The notes: generated by a model not told the origin, from the sequence alone. DNA of 64,000 bases from Bdellovibrio sp. KM01 (GCF_013752535.1 NZ_CP058348.1:3844001-3908000); one strand, 5' to 3'. Shown: positions 36,606 through 45,187, numbered from the stretch's first letter. Translations and numbers: made by a program.

Positions 36606-37472
36606 CTATTTTTCACCACTCTTGGAAAATTGCAGAGCCTGCCCACCGAGGAAGATCACGAGTGCAATTATCAACGCGGCGATGAATAACCAACGTATAA
36701 AATTTCCAAAAGTTACTGGTTCTTCCGGAGCTTCTGCGACGCTTCTCGCTTCCGGTTTTTTCACTGCAGTTTTCTTAGGTTTCGTACTCATATCAGACGA
36801 AACTATAGTGGATTTTTTTCCTGCTTCAGCTTTCTTTTCGAGTTTTTTTCGGTCTTCTTCGGTCATACCACTGATTGGTAAAGAGGCCACACGTCGTCCG
36901 CCTTCAACAGCATAAGAAGATCCGTTTTTTGCTTTGTATAAAGTACCAGCGCCACCACCTTCGAGGGTGATTTCAATTACTTTTCCACCGCCAACGTCAC
37001 TATTTCCAGAGACACCTTTGTTAGGTGCTCTGGCGCTGACGATAGAGTTGCTTCCACGTGGACGAGAGCTTGAGCCAGCATAACTTCCACTGTTTGAAGA
37101 CGAACTGGAACTGGATTTGGAACTGCTTTTATCGGACGAAGAAGAACTACTGCTGGAACTTCCAGAGTTTGATTTTCCGGTATTGGAGGAATTTGAAGTG
37201 TTCCCGGAAACGCCCTGAAAGCTGAATTTACATTCACTCTCTTTAGTGGTGTCAGCACCAAGTGCGGGAAGCTCACCTGTTTCAAGTAAGCATGCAAGAT
37301 AGTCACCCATGAACGACTGAACAAATGCCTGGAATGGCTTGAAGATCTGAGTCATTAACATCAAGACGAGCGATACCGAAATTACCAGCATCAATACGTA
37401 CTCAATGACAGCCTGACCGTGATTTTTTTTTAGTCTAGCTGAATATTTAGATTTCTTCACTCGCATGCGCAT
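36606..37472 (-). CDS. Flp/TadE-type prepilin-like protein with Ser-rich linker and C-terminal membrane segment
   Basis: Near the N-terminus, KKNHGQAVIEYVLMLV fits a class III prepilin: cleavage after Gly, then Glu and Tyr at +5 and +6 and a hydrophobic helix. Residues about 90-150 are almost pure Ser with Gly, Asn and Lys. A basic region with repeated KK follows, then a C-terminal membrane segment (NFIRWLFIAALIIALVIFLGG) and a short tail. Flp pilins are about 60-70 residues; at 288 this is no normal pilin. It could be a pseudopilin fused to a regulatory tail. The start is uncertain; a GTG at 37460 is an alternative. Confidence 0.65.
   Translation of the reverse strand: MRMRVKKSKYSARLKKNHGQAVIEYVLMLVISVSLVLMLMTQIFKPFQAFVQSFMGDYLACLLETGELPALGADTTKESECKFSFQGVSGNTSNSSNTGKSNSGSSSSSSSSSDKSSSKSSSSSSSNSGSYAGSSSRPRGSNSIVSARAPNKGVSGNSDVGGGKVIEITLEGGGAGTLYKAKNGSSYAVEGGRRVASLPISGMTEEDRKKLEKKAEAGKKSTIVSSDMSTKPKKTAVKKPEARSVAEAPEEPVTFGNFIRWLFIAALIIALVIFLGGQALQFSKSGEK
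37072..37205 (-). repeat. Serine-codon low-complexity tract
   Basis: Within the prepilin-like gene, runs of TCC, AGT and AGC codons give a 50-residue Ser-rich tract. Mixed codon choice argues against simple recent slippage of one triplet. Confidence 0.7.
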
Positions 37473-37508
37473 TTAAGTCATAATACAACATATGAAAAGC
37501 AGACTGAA
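37456..37508. promoter_or_regulatory. Back-to-back promoters with overlapping -10 boxes
   Basis: Only 19 bases separate the start codons of the divergent genes at 37472 (-) and 37492 (+). On the plus strand TTCACT (37456-37461), 17 bases, CATAAT (37479-37484); on the minus strand TTCAGT, 17 bases, TATTAT (37485-37480). Each would place the transcript start at or next to the ATG, so both mRNAs could be leaderless. Neither gene has a visible ribosome-binding site. Confidence 0.45.
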
Positions 37509-38556
37509 TTTCAAACACTTGCTCGTGGTAATCATCTTGCCTTTTGTCTCATTATCGACCATTGCCGGAACGGTTACCCCGACTTCTGGTCAGGATAAAG
37601 TCGAAGCTTTGAAAGCGGAAATCAAGAAAGATCCCAAAAACACAAAACTCGTCGTGCAGTTGGCGCAGGAATTTTATACTCAAAAAGACTACGAAAAAGT
37701 TACGCTGCTTCTGTGGAAACAGATTGATAAACTTGATCGTCAGGCAATTCTGCTGTTAGCGAAAGCCCACGAAGCCCGCCAGGAAACCGGCGACATGATT
37801 CGTGCTTTGAATAATTTGATCAGCAAAAATGACAAGGATTTCGAAGCTTATTCCTTGCTGGGCAATGCCTACACTATGCAGAAGAAGCCGAAAGAGGCGT
37901 TAGAGAACTATAAACTCGCTATCGAATCTAACCCCAAGTTCGAGCCACCCTACAACGCCCTCATGAAAATGTACGAAACCCGTCAGCCACCCAACTATTA
38001 TGAAATGCGCATTCTTGCTCAGGATATGATCGATAATATGGGTAAAAAAGCGGAATACCTGGCGAAACTTTGCGAGATCAACACCAATGATGGAACTTTT
38101 GAAGCCGGCGTTACTTCCTGCCGTGAAACAATTCAGAAAGATCCCAAAATTGCAGATGCTCACGTGAATCTGGGTCTTAGCATGAAGGGAATGGGCGAGG
38201 ACGACAAAGCCAAAGCGACTTTGAAAAAAGCCGCTGACAGCTTCCCCAAGTCAGAGTTCGCACAATACACTTATGGACACCTCCTGGAAGAAGATAAAAG
38301 CTCCATAGAGGCGATGAAATACTTTAAGGTGGGCTCCGAGGCAGACCCAAAATCAGCACGCTCCTGGTTGGGATTAGCGACAACATCGTTTGATATTAAA
38401 AAATATGAGGTCGCGCTGATCGCATATAAGAATGCCTGCAAGTACGATAAAAAGAACGCTGTCGCCTTCAGAAAAGCGACGACCGTATTAAGAAATTCCC
38501 GCGTCTCTGAATGGGTTGGGAAGTTTGAGAGTGCTTCGGAGAACTGCACATTCTAA
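37492..38556 (+). CDS. Exported TPR-repeat protein
   Basis: A 354-residue protein with an N-terminal signal or anchor (KHLLVVIILPFVSLSTIAG) and eight or so TPR repeats from residue 30 to the end, for example AYSLLGNAYTMQKKPKEALENYKLAIESNPKFE. It likely scaffolds other proteins in the periplasm. Divergent from the prepilin-like gene with very short spacing, so shared regulation is likely. The last residues include a lone Cys (SENCTF). Confidence 0.75.
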   Translation: MKSRLNFKHLLVVIILPFVSLSTIAGTVTPTSGQDKVEALKAEIKKDPKNTKLVVQLAQEFYTQKDYEKVTLLLWKQIDKLDRQAILLLAKAHEARQETGDMIRALNNLISKNDKDFEAYSLLGNAYTMQKKPKEALENYKLAIESNPKFEPPYNALMKMYETRQPPNYYEMRILAQDMIDNMGKKAEYLAKLCEINTNDGTFEAGVTSCRETIQKDPKIADAHVNLGLSMKGMGEDDKAKATLKKAADSFPKSEFAQYTYGHLLEEDKSSIEAMKYFKVGSEADPKSARSWLGLATTSFDIKKYEVALIAYKNACKYDKKNAVAFRKATTVLRNSRVSEWVGKFESASENCTF

Positions 38557-38576
38557 GCGGCAACGTGATTTAAAAT

Positions 38577-38608
38577 AAAAAAGGCTCCACTTAGGAGCCT
38601 TTTTTATT
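38577..38608. terminator. Bidirectional terminator between TPR gene and rimO
   Basis: Stem AAAGGCTCC / GGAGCCTTT with an ACTTA-type loop, A run before and T run after. Confidence 0.9.
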
Positions 38609-38626
38609 TCTGTATTTACTAGAAGC

Positions 38627-40000
38627 TTAGTTTTCAGTGACGATTTCACCGATAAGGTCGTATTCCATTGAATCTGTCACATGGACTTTAACCATATCGC
38701 CGACCTTAGCTTCACCGTCGTTGATCAATACAACGCCGTCAATATCCGGAGCTTGACCCCAGAAACGACCTTGAAGAAGCAAATCAGTTTCCTCAGAGAA
38801 ACCTTCCACAATGACTTCGATAGTTTTACCTACGAAATCACGGTGCTTGTTACGAGAAATATTTTGTTGAACTTCCATCAAAGCGTCGTGACGGTAGTCT
38901 TTAGTTTCGTCATCAACCTGGTTGTCCATACGGCCACCTGGAGTGTTTTCTTCAGGAGAATACTTGAAGCAACCAACACGGTCGAACTGCTGTTCAGCCA
39001 CGAAGTTTAAAAGCTCTTCGAATTGCTCCTCAGTTTCACCAGGGAAACCAACGATAAATTGTGTACGGATCACAGCTTCAGGCAAGTGTTCACGGATGTT
39101 CATCAACGCCGTTTCGATTTCATCACGAGTCATTTTGCGATTCATTGATTTAAGAACCGCATCATTTACGTGTTGAAGTGGCATATCAAAATAGCGAACG
39201 ATTTTTTTGCTGTTTTTGATAACTTGAACCATCTCTTGTGTGATGCCATCTGGATACAAGTACATCAAACGGATCCACTGAAGACCTTCAACGTGCTCAA
39301 GGGCTTTTAAAAGCTCCACGGGGCTTTCTTTACGAGTTGGATCTTTACGGCGGATGTCCCAGCCGTAGTCAGTGAAGTCATGGCTGATAATGATCAGCTC
39401 TTTAACTCCGCCAGCAACCAACAATTTAGCTTCAGCAACGATAGCGTCGATAGAACGAGATTGTAAGTTACCACGGATCAAAGGAATCGCGCAGAATGCA
39501 CAACGCTTCATGCAACCTTCAGAGATTTTCAAATACGCACGGTGACCCGGTTGAGAGTTCACGCGCGGAGTTGCTTCCTCCTGAAGATATGTTGGAAGAT
39601 TGAAGAAAGTTTTTTGTTTTTCACCAGCTTCAGAGTTCTTCAAGATTTTAGAGATGTTTTGGAACTCACCAGAACCCACGAACAAATCCGCCTCTGGCAA
39701 ACCTTCAACAAGGTCGTCCTTATAGCGTTGAGTTAAGCAACCAGCGACAACAACTTTTTTAACTTTGCCTTGTTGCTTAAGATCACTCATATCCAAAATG
39801 CGCTGGATAGATTCTTTTTTAGAATCTTCGATGAAACCACAAGTGTTCACGATAACTGTGTCAGCTTCTTCAGCCTCGCCCACAACTTGGAAGCCATCTT
39901 TCATTAGAGTTCCCGCCATGATCTCGGAATCTACGAGATTCTTAGGGCAACCCAAGCTGATAAAGTGTACTTTTTTGTTTTCAACTGTTTCTTGCTTCAT
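38627..40000 (-). CDS. rimO: Ribosomal protein S12 methylthiotransferase
   Basis: RimO is a radical-SAM enzyme with two 4Fe-4S clusters that adds a methylthio group to Asp89 of S12. The 457-residue protein has the N-terminal UPF0004 cysteines (SLGCPKN, VNTCGFIEDSK, VAGCLTQR), the radical-SAM triad CMKRCAFCAIP, and the C-terminal TRAM domain. GCPKNLVDSE distinguishes RimO from MiaB. It overlaps lolA by four bases. Confidence 0.95.
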   Translation of the reverse strand: MKQETVENKKVHFISLGCPKNLVDSEIMAGTLMKDGFQVVGEAEEADTVIVNTCGFIEDSKKESIQRILDMSDLKQQGKVKKVVVAGCLTQRYKDDLVEGLPEADLFVGSGEFQNISKILKNSEAGEKQKTFFNLPTYLQEEATPRVNSQPGHRAYLKISEGCMKRCAFCAIPLIRGNLQSRSIDAIVAEAKLLVAGGVKELIIISHDFTDYGWDIRRKDPTRKESPVELLKALEHVEGLQWIRLMYLYPDGITQEMVQVIKNSKKIVRYFDMPLQHVNDAVLKSMNRKMTRDEIETALMNIREHLPEAVIRTQFIVGFPGETEEQFEELLNFVAEQQFDRVGCFKYSPEENTPGGRMDNQVDDETKDYRHDALMEVQQNISRNKHRDFVGKTIEVIVEGFSEETDLLLQGRFWGQAPDIDGVVLINDGEAKVGDMVKVHVTDSMEYDLIGEIVTEN

Positions 40001-40647
40001 AGGTTTGTTACCGGTTTACCTTTAGGTGGTTCATACTTAAATAAATTCTTTTTGATACTGTCTTTGAGCTTGATGTCCGAGAACTTCATCGTCACAAGAT
40101 TCTGTAGGTCATCTGTGTATGAAATCTCTGTGATCTCAGACTTTTTTAAGTCGATGATCATCTGCAAATTTTTAACAGGGAGATCATCTTTGGGGGCGAT
40201 GAACAGAGTTGATGAAGTTTCTCCGTCTTTTTTCTCGTCCACAACTTTGAAAGTTTTTTGGATATCGCCACCAATCAACGTCGCTGCAATTAATTGCCCC
40301 CGCGTTTTTTTATCTGGTTTTCCATGAGCAATCTGTGGATCCCCACCAAATTCTTTCGGCGGATATTGCACGTTCCAGATTGTAACTCCGTCATAAACCA
40401 CAAGAGCTTCATCCGGAGTTTTTGTTTCCAGGCGAAATTTACTATTCGAAATTGAAAGAGTGCCCGTGTACTTCGTCACTTTTCCTGTCAGGTCTGACTT
40501 AACTGTTTTTTCAACAGACATTTCCACAAGCTTCGCTGCGCGATACTTTACGGAAACTTTCTTAAGAGTGGCGTTGGTTTTATCGGCTGCAAATGCACTG
40601 ACTGAAAGTCCAAAAGATAAAATTAAGGCACTGATTTGTTTAAACAT
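39997..40647 (-). CDS. lolA: Outer-membrane lipoprotein carrier LolA
   Basis: LolA shuttles lipoproteins across the periplasm from LolCDE to the outer membrane. The 216-residue protein has signal peptide MFKQISALILSFGLSVSAFAA and the LolA core: FRLETKTPDEALVVYDGVTIWNVQY, NLQMIIDLKKSEITEISYTDDLQNLVTMKFSDI and a C-terminal FKYEPPKGKPV. I start at the ATG at 40647; the longer open frame adds 64 residues before the signal peptide and overlaps comF. The stop overlaps the rimO start. Confidence 0.9.
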   Translation of the reverse strand: MFKQISALILSFGLSVSAFAADKTNATLKKVSVKYRAAKLVEMSVEKTVKSDLTGKVTKYTGTLSISNSKFRLETKTPDEALVVYDGVTIWNVQYPPKEFGGDPQIAHGKPDKKTRGQLIAATLIGGDIQKTFKVVDEKKDGETSSTLFIAPKDDLPVKNLQMIIDLKKSEITEISYTDDLQNLVTMKFSDIKLKDSIKKNLFKYEPPKGKPVTNL

Positions 40648-40669
40648 TCGGGCGTTATAGCAGAACGGG

Positions 40670-41326
40670 TCAGTCTCCGCAAGTAAGCGTCCTATGAGCC
40701 AGGGCCCAAGTTTCAAAATGAGGGGGACTTCCAAGGGCTTCGAACGCGGCAAGCGCTGTGGAGCCCGTGGTAACGATATCGTCGGCAAATACCCATAGGG
40801 CCTCTGACCAAAATTCAGACACCACTGAAGAATTTTCATCGAGCTCTAGGACAACCTCCACCCGCTTATCTCGGGTTGCGCCACGCTGGTGACGGGTCGA
40901 AACCTTTTTTAAACAGGGATGCACCTCTCCCCCGACCGCCTTTGCCAAGGCTTCCGCCCATTGATGGGCGTGATCCTTTTTATGACTTTTCGAGGGGGCC
41001 GGAACGACTAGGATTTTTCGGTCAGGCAGACCTTGCAACATTCTTCTGGTCACAAATCGTGTGGCCCAATAACTCCAGTCGGGTCGCTGATGATATCCCT
41101 TAAGCCCCGCAATTTGCGTCGATAACAGATCACTAGTTCCTGGATTCCAGCGAAACAACGCCAAAGCCTCAAAGATTGCAAGGGGCCGCACTTCCAGATT
41201 TTGCCCCAAATAACTGTTGAGCCTCTGGCGGCAATGTTCACACAGCAAACCTTCGCTTTTCAGCAATGATCCGCAATGCAGACAGGGATGAATGTAGCGG
41301 TTTAATAATTTGATTATAGAGTTCAT
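40670..41326 (-). CDS. ComF-family phosphoribosyltransferase-like protein
   Basis: A 218-residue protein with an N-terminal zinc-finger (CLHCG, then LCEHCRQ) and a C-terminal PRTase domain with the PRPP-binding motif VFADDIVTTGSTALAA. ComF proteins act in uptake and handling of transforming DNA; the enzymatic role is not known. I start at the ATG at 41326; longer starts up to 41404 add residues without conserved content. It lies 22 bases upstream of lolA. Confidence 0.85.
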   Translation of the reverse strand: MNSIIKLLNRYIHPCLHCGSLLKSEGLLCEHCRQRLNSYLGQNLEVRPLAIFEALALFRWNPGTSDLLSTQIAGLKGYHQRPDWSYWATRFVTRRMLQGLPDRKILVVPAPSKSHKKDHAHQWAEALAKAVGGEVHPCLKKVSTRHQRGATRDKRVEVVLELDENSSVVSEFWSEALWVFADDIVTTGSTALAAFEALGSPPHFETWALAHRTLTCGD

Positions 41327-41421
41327 TGCAGACTCTTGGAGCAATTCCCAATCCACCCCCTTGCCTTTCATTTGACAAGATCCTAAGGGCGTCTTAGAAC
41401 CCAAAATGGGTGGGGATTTTC

Positions 41422-42195
41422 ATGAAATTAATCACAGGTCTGGTTACAGCTTTAGTTATACTTGCACCGAATGCCTTTGCGGGATTGTCTGCACATCGCC
41501 AAGCGAATGAGTCGTTCCAAGACGCGCAATCTCGCAGCCGCGGAAATGTTTTGTTTTCTGATCTTGATGGAGAATTTTCCGGCTCAGGTCCCGAGTCATT
41601 GGCGAAACCCATGTCTCAGCTTAAGTTAAATGAAATTCCGGCACTGCCCTCCTATCAAGAACTTGTCGCTCAGTTTTACTTTATTCGTGATTCTTATTTT
41701 GTGAAAGCAGGATACACTCCTCGTCGCCTGACTTGGCTTTTCCCTGATGACGGTTGCTATGCCCGTGCTGAACTGGCGGCAGAACATCTGATTATGAATC
41801 ACGCTATCTCACCAAAAAAAGTTTTCGCATTCGGAGAACTTCACGCAGCGACTAACAACTCGCCAAATGGTTGGGTGGAGTGGTGGTACCACGTTGCTGT
41901 TATCTATCGCGTGGATAACACAGCTTACGTTCTAGATCCGGCGTTGAATCCGCACCAACCTTTAACTTTGTCTCAATGGGGCGAGGCGATCGGCGGGAAC
42001 AAAACGGCGGTTAATTACTCTATCTGCTCCAAAGACGCCTTCGATCCAGACAGCGCCTGCATGCAGCCTCCTAAAATTGATGAAGAAATGGCGGAGCAAG
42101 AACAGGAAGTCTTTCTTCCGGAAGAATGGAACAGAATTTTAGAATTGGGCCGCGATCCAGAAAAAGAACTCGGCAATCAGCCACCATGGCTGTAA
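41422..42195 (+). CDS. Secreted protein-glutaminase-like deamidase
   Basis: A 257-residue exported protein (signal peptide MKLITGLVTALVILAPNAFA) with an approximately 80-residue pro-region. The core has Cys112 in FPDDGCYARAE, His157 in WWYHVAVIY and Asp172 in YVLDPAL, the Cys-His-Asp order and contexts of bacterial protein-glutamine glutaminases such as the Chryseobacterium enzyme, which deamidates protein glutamine side chains to glutamate. FAFGELHAAT between Cys and His also matches. GGGTGGGG precedes the ATG at 41422. The C-terminus is acidic. Target proteins are unknown. Confidence 0.78.
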   Translation: MKLITGLVTALVILAPNAFAGLSAHRQANESFQDAQSRSRGNVLFSDLDGEFSGSGPESLAKPMSQLKLNEIPALPSYQELVAQFYFIRDSYFVKAGYTPRRLTWLFPDDGCYARAELAAEHLIMNHAISPKKVFAFGELHAATNNSPNGWVEWWYHVAVIYRVDNTAYVLDPALNPHQPLTLSQWGEAIGGNKTAVNYSICSKDAFDPDSACMQPPKIDEEMAEQEQEVFLPEEWNRILELGRDPEKELGNQPPWL

Positions 42196-42226
42196 AAAAA
42201 GGCTCCTCACGGGGCCTTTTTTATTT
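42195..42226. terminator. Terminator shared by the glutaminase-like gene and rlmH
   Basis: Stem AAAGGCTCC / GGGGCCTTT (one T-G type mismatch pair) with a TCAC loop, A run before and T run after, between convergent genes. Confidence 0.88.
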
Positions 42227-42262
42227 GGCTCTGACAGGGAGCCGGTTCGATCAAATTCCAAA

Positions 42263-42733
42263 CTAAATATTGTGATACGGAATTTTTTTGATGATCGTAA
42301 AGGCGCGATAGATTTGTTCCAAGCTCATTGCCTGCGCCATTAAATGATTCATGACCATTGGGGAAAGCGCCACTTTTAAATCCGCGCGCTTACGAACCTC
42401 TTCGTTGACCCCAAAGGCTCCGCCGATAATAAAGATCGCGCGTTTCTTAGAACTTCCCAGAATGTTTTCGATTTTTTTTGAGAACTGAATTGAATCCAAA
42501 ACCGATCCACGCTCGTCAAAAAGAATGACGTAGTCGTCTGAATTGATGTTTTTAAGAATGAGCTCGGATTCTTCGTTGCGCTTAAAGTCTGCATCTTCGC
42601 GCGCAGACTTTTTGGCTTTTAGACTTTGAATTTCAAAGGGAATGAAAAAGGAAATTTTCTTTTTGTACAACCCGCTGACTTCGTCAGCCCACGCCTCTTT
42701 GGCGGTTGCAAGGTTGTACAAAATGAACTTCAT
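42263..42733 (-). CDS. rlmH: 23S rRNA pseudouridine-1915 N3-methyltransferase
   Basis: RlmH is a SPOUT methyltransferase acting on helix 69 of 23S rRNA in assembled ribosomes. The 156-residue length is normal; the C-terminal knot motif FIIGGAFGVNEEV and LALSPMVMNHLMAQAM-like ending EQIYRAFTIIKKIPYHN are diagnostic. It follows the nadD-rsfS fusion by two bases, so the ribosome-linked genes obgE, rsfS and rlmH form one operon. Confidence 0.95.
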   Translation of the reverse strand: MKFILYNLATAKEAWADEVSGLYKKKISFFIPFEIQSLKAKKSAREDADFKRNEESELILKNINSDDYVILFDERGSVLDSIQFSKKIENILGSSKKRAIFIIGGAFGVNEEVRKRADLKVALSPMVMNHLMAQAMSLEQIYRAFTIIKKIPYHNI

Positions 42734-42735
42734 TA

Positions 42736-43758
42736 CTATTGTTTCCCAACGTATGGATCTTTAAGAGGCAAAACTGTGCCTTGTCTCCACAAGTTCTCAA
42801 GACCGTACTCAAGGCGTACGAAATCATAGAATACGTGAATGATCAAAGTACCGTAATCAACCAAAACCCAACGACCTTCATCAACACCCTCTACGGATTG
42901 TGGATGAACATTGAACTCTTCTTTAACTGCGATCACGATGTTTTCTGCCATTGCAGTCGCGTGACGAGTGGAAGTACCAGATGCGATCAAAGCAAACTCA
43001 CTTGGCGCCGTGATTTTTCTTAGGTCGTAACCAAGTACGTTGATACCTTTGTTCGCAAACAACACGTTAGCGCAGAATTCAGTGAACTTAGTGTAGTCAC
43101 CGATACGGTCGCCAAGGTTTCTATAAAGTTTGTGTTCTTTGATGTAAGTCTCAACCGCAAGTGGCAAGTACTGCTCAACTGGTTTACCAGAACGAAGCCA
43201 TTTACGAACTTCACTGGAAGAGATTTCGATATCACGCAAAGTAATGAACTGAATGCTACGACCCGTAGTTAGCTCGATAAAGTTGAAATCGAAGTCCGCC
43301 ACAAGTGGTTTCAAGTAACCAGGCATTTCATCCAAAGACTCTGGCATGTCGTAACCTGGGCGAGTAGTCACCACCAAGTTCGTTTCAGCCAGAATTTTAG
43401 AATAGTCTTTCCACTGACTAAGTTCTTCAAACTTGTCGGCGCCCACGATCAAATACAAATCAGATGCTTCGTATGTTTTACGAAGGTTCATGATTGTATC
43501 GATTGTGTAGCTCATGCCACCGCGTTTTAGCTCTTGATCATCAACGAAGTAAGTTTCTCCGTACTGAGCAAAAGCAAGCTTTGTAAGCTCAAGGCGTTGC
43601 TCCGCAGAAGGACCTTCCACTGGTGTTTTAAGAGGGTTTTGAGCTGCAGGTATCACGTGGACTTTATTCAAGCCCATTTTCTTTGCCACTGTTTGAATGG
43701 CATTGATGTGACCCATGTGAGGAGGATTAAAGCTTCCGCCAAAAATACCAATTTTCAT
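42736..43758 (-). CDS. NadD-RsfS fusion: nicotinate-nucleotide adenylyltransferase joined to ribosome silencing factor
   Basis: Residues 1-215 are NadD: IGIFGGSFNPPHMGH with the nucleotidyltransferase HxGH-type motif, LIVGADKFEELSQW, and EISSSEVRKWLRSG (ISSTxxR type). Residues about 220-335 are RsfS (Iojap/DUF143): KGINVLGYDLRKI, FALIASGTSTRHATAMAENI, and EEGRWVLVDYGTLIIHVF-like VDEGRWVLVDYG. In most bacteria these are separate neighbouring genes. The fusion joins NAD synthesis with dimerisation control of the 50S subunit. No stop or frameshift separates the parts. It overlaps the obgE stop by one base. Confidence 0.93.
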   Translation of the reverse strand: MKIGIFGGSFNPPHMGHINAIQTVAKKMGLNKVHVIPAAQNPLKTPVEGPSAEQRLELTKLAFAQYGETYFVDDQELKRGGMSYTIDTIMNLRKTYEASDLYLIVGADKFEELSQWKDYSKILAETNLVVTTRPGYDMPESLDEMPGYLKPLVADFDFNFIELTTGRSIQFITLRDIEISSSEVRKWLRSGKPVEQYLPLAVETYIKEHKLYRNLGDRIGDYTKFTEFCANVLFANKGINVLGYDLRKITAPSEFALIASGTSTRHATAMAENIVIAVKEEFNVHPQSVEGVDEGRWVLVDYGTLIIHVFYDFVRLEYGLENLWRQGTVLPLKDPYVGKQ

Positions 43759-44786
43759 TATTCTTCATCCTTCAAAATCTGGCGACCCAACTCTGTAACA
43801 AGTTCTGTGATGTTTTTCCCTGTAACCGCAGAGATGGCCAAAGGGGCAGAGCCTGTCGCTTTTTTGAATTTCATTTTTAGTTTTTCAAGTTGTTCTGTGC
43901 TGAGAGTATCAATTTTGTTGAGCACGACAAATTGCGGACGCGTCTGCAAAGGGAAGAAACCCTCTTTGTCCTGATTACTCTCATCATACATTTTTAGTTC
44001 ATAGTTAAGGTCTTCAAAATCTTGAAGAGGATCACGGCCCGACAATCCCGATGCATCCACTAAGTGAATGAATACGCGTGTACGTTCAACGTGTTTCAAG
44101 AATTGAATACCAAGACCCACACCTTCGTGTGCGCCTTTAACCAAACCAGGAATGTCAGCAACCACGAATGAGCTATAGTCACCCGCTTTAACCACACCCA
44201 AGTTTGGCGTTAAAGTTGTAAAAGGATAGTCTGCGATTTTTGGTTTCGCTGCCGAGATACGAGAGATCAAAGTCGACTTACCCGCATTGGGGAAGCCGAT
44301 GATACCAACATCAGCGATCAATTTAAGCTCAAGCTTAACTTCCAACTCTTCGTTGTCTTCACCTGGTTGAGCATGCGTCGGAGCTTGGTTAATGGAAGTT
44401 TTGAAAAACTCATTACCTTTACCACCACGGCCACCACGCAAAAGTACGTGTTCATCGATGCCAGTCATGTCGACAACGATTTCACCCTCTAGATTTCTAA
44501 GGATTGTACCTTGAGGAACAACCAGAACCAGGTTTTCACCATCAGCACCATGTTTTTGACGGCCGAAACCCATCTCACCATTTTGAGCTGCGTATCTTTT
44601 ATTTTGTCTGATTTCAAAAAGGGAATTGATATGTCGCGAAGTCTTGATAATTACATCGCCGCCCTTGCCGCCGTCTCCACCATCTGGTCCACCACGAGGA
44701 GCACCCGATTCTCTACGGAAACTAACGCAACCCGGACCGCCGCGGCCAGAGGCTAATGTAATTCTAACTTCATCAATGAATTTCAT
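43758..44786 (-). CDS. obgE: Obg-family GTPase
   Basis: ObgE (CgtA) is a GTPase in 50S assembly and stress response. The N-terminal glycine-rich Obg fold (FIDEVRITLASGRGGPGCVSFRRE) is followed by the G domain with GFPNAGKST (G1), ADIPGLVKGAHEG (G3) and NKID (G4). The 342-residue form from the ATG at 44786 starts MKFIDEV, as in homologs; an upstream ATG adds 12 residues that lie partly in the rpmA terminator and is rejected. Confidence 0.95.
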   Translation of the reverse strand: MKFIDEVRITLASGRGGPGCVSFRRESGAPRGGPDGGDGGKGGDVIIKTSRHINSLFEIRQNKRYAAQNGEMGFGRQKHGADGENLVLVVPQGTILRNLEGEIVVDMTGIDEHVLLRGGRGGKGNEFFKTSINQAPTHAQPGEDNEELEVKLELKLIADVGIIGFPNAGKSTLISRISAAKPKIADYPFTTLTPNLGVVKAGDYSSFVVADIPGLVKGAHEGVGLGIQFLKHVERTRVFIHLVDASGLSGRDPLQDFEDLNYELKMYDESNQDKEGFFPLQTRPQFVVLNKIDTLSTEQLEKLKMKFKKATGSAPLAISAVTGKNITELVTELGRQILKDEE

Positions 44787-44819
44787 AAGAGCACCAATAC
44801 TTTGAGGAGAGATATACAA

Positions 44820-44850
44820 CAAAAAAGGAGCCCAGAGAGGCTCCTTTTTA
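44820..44850 (-). terminator. Terminator of rplU-rpmA
   Basis: Stem AAAAAGGAGCC / GGCTCCTTTTT with a CAGAGA-type loop; T run on the minus strand. It separates rplU-rpmA from obgE, so obgE must have its own promoter or rely on read-through. Confidence 0.88.
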
Positions 44851-44900
44851 TGTATTGTAAAATCTCTTGGTGCTTATCGAAGCTGTGGATCTAGTTAGAA

Positions 44901-45161
44901 CTAGACAGCTTTAGGATAAACACTAACTTTGAAGCGATCTTTTGCAAAACGCTCAAATTTAACAAGACCTTCGATTACAGAATAGATCGTGTGGTCACGA
45001 CCGATTTTTACGTTGTTACCAACGTGGAATTTTGTACCACGTTGACGAACGATAATTGTTCCAGAAAGAACTTTTTCGCCACCGAAACGTTTAACGCCTA
45101 AGCGTTTACTCTGTGAATCACGACCATTCTTTGTACTACCACCGGCCTTCTTACTTGCCAT
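44901..45161 (-). CDS. rpmA: 50S ribosomal protein L27
   Basis: L27 reaches the peptidyl-transferase centre with its N-terminal tail. The 86-residue product starts [29 protein letters not shown], the full L27 signature with no N-terminal propeptide, and has the core [15 protein letters not shown]. It lies 26 bases after rplU. Confidence 0.98.
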   Translation of the reverse strand: MASKKAGGSTKNGRDSQSKRLGVKRFGGEKVLSGTIIVRQRGTKFHVGNNVKIGRDHTIYSVIEGLVKFERFAKDRFKVSVYPKAV

Positions 45162-45187
45162 GACTAACCTCGCTTAAAATCTTTTAA

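Noticed and set aside
40648-40839. 64-residue N-terminal extension of LolA
   Set aside because: It precedes a perfect signal peptide, has no conserved content and overlaps comF.
44787-44822. 12-residue longer start of ObgE
   Set aside because: The added part lies partly in the rpmA terminator and homologs begin at MKFIDE.
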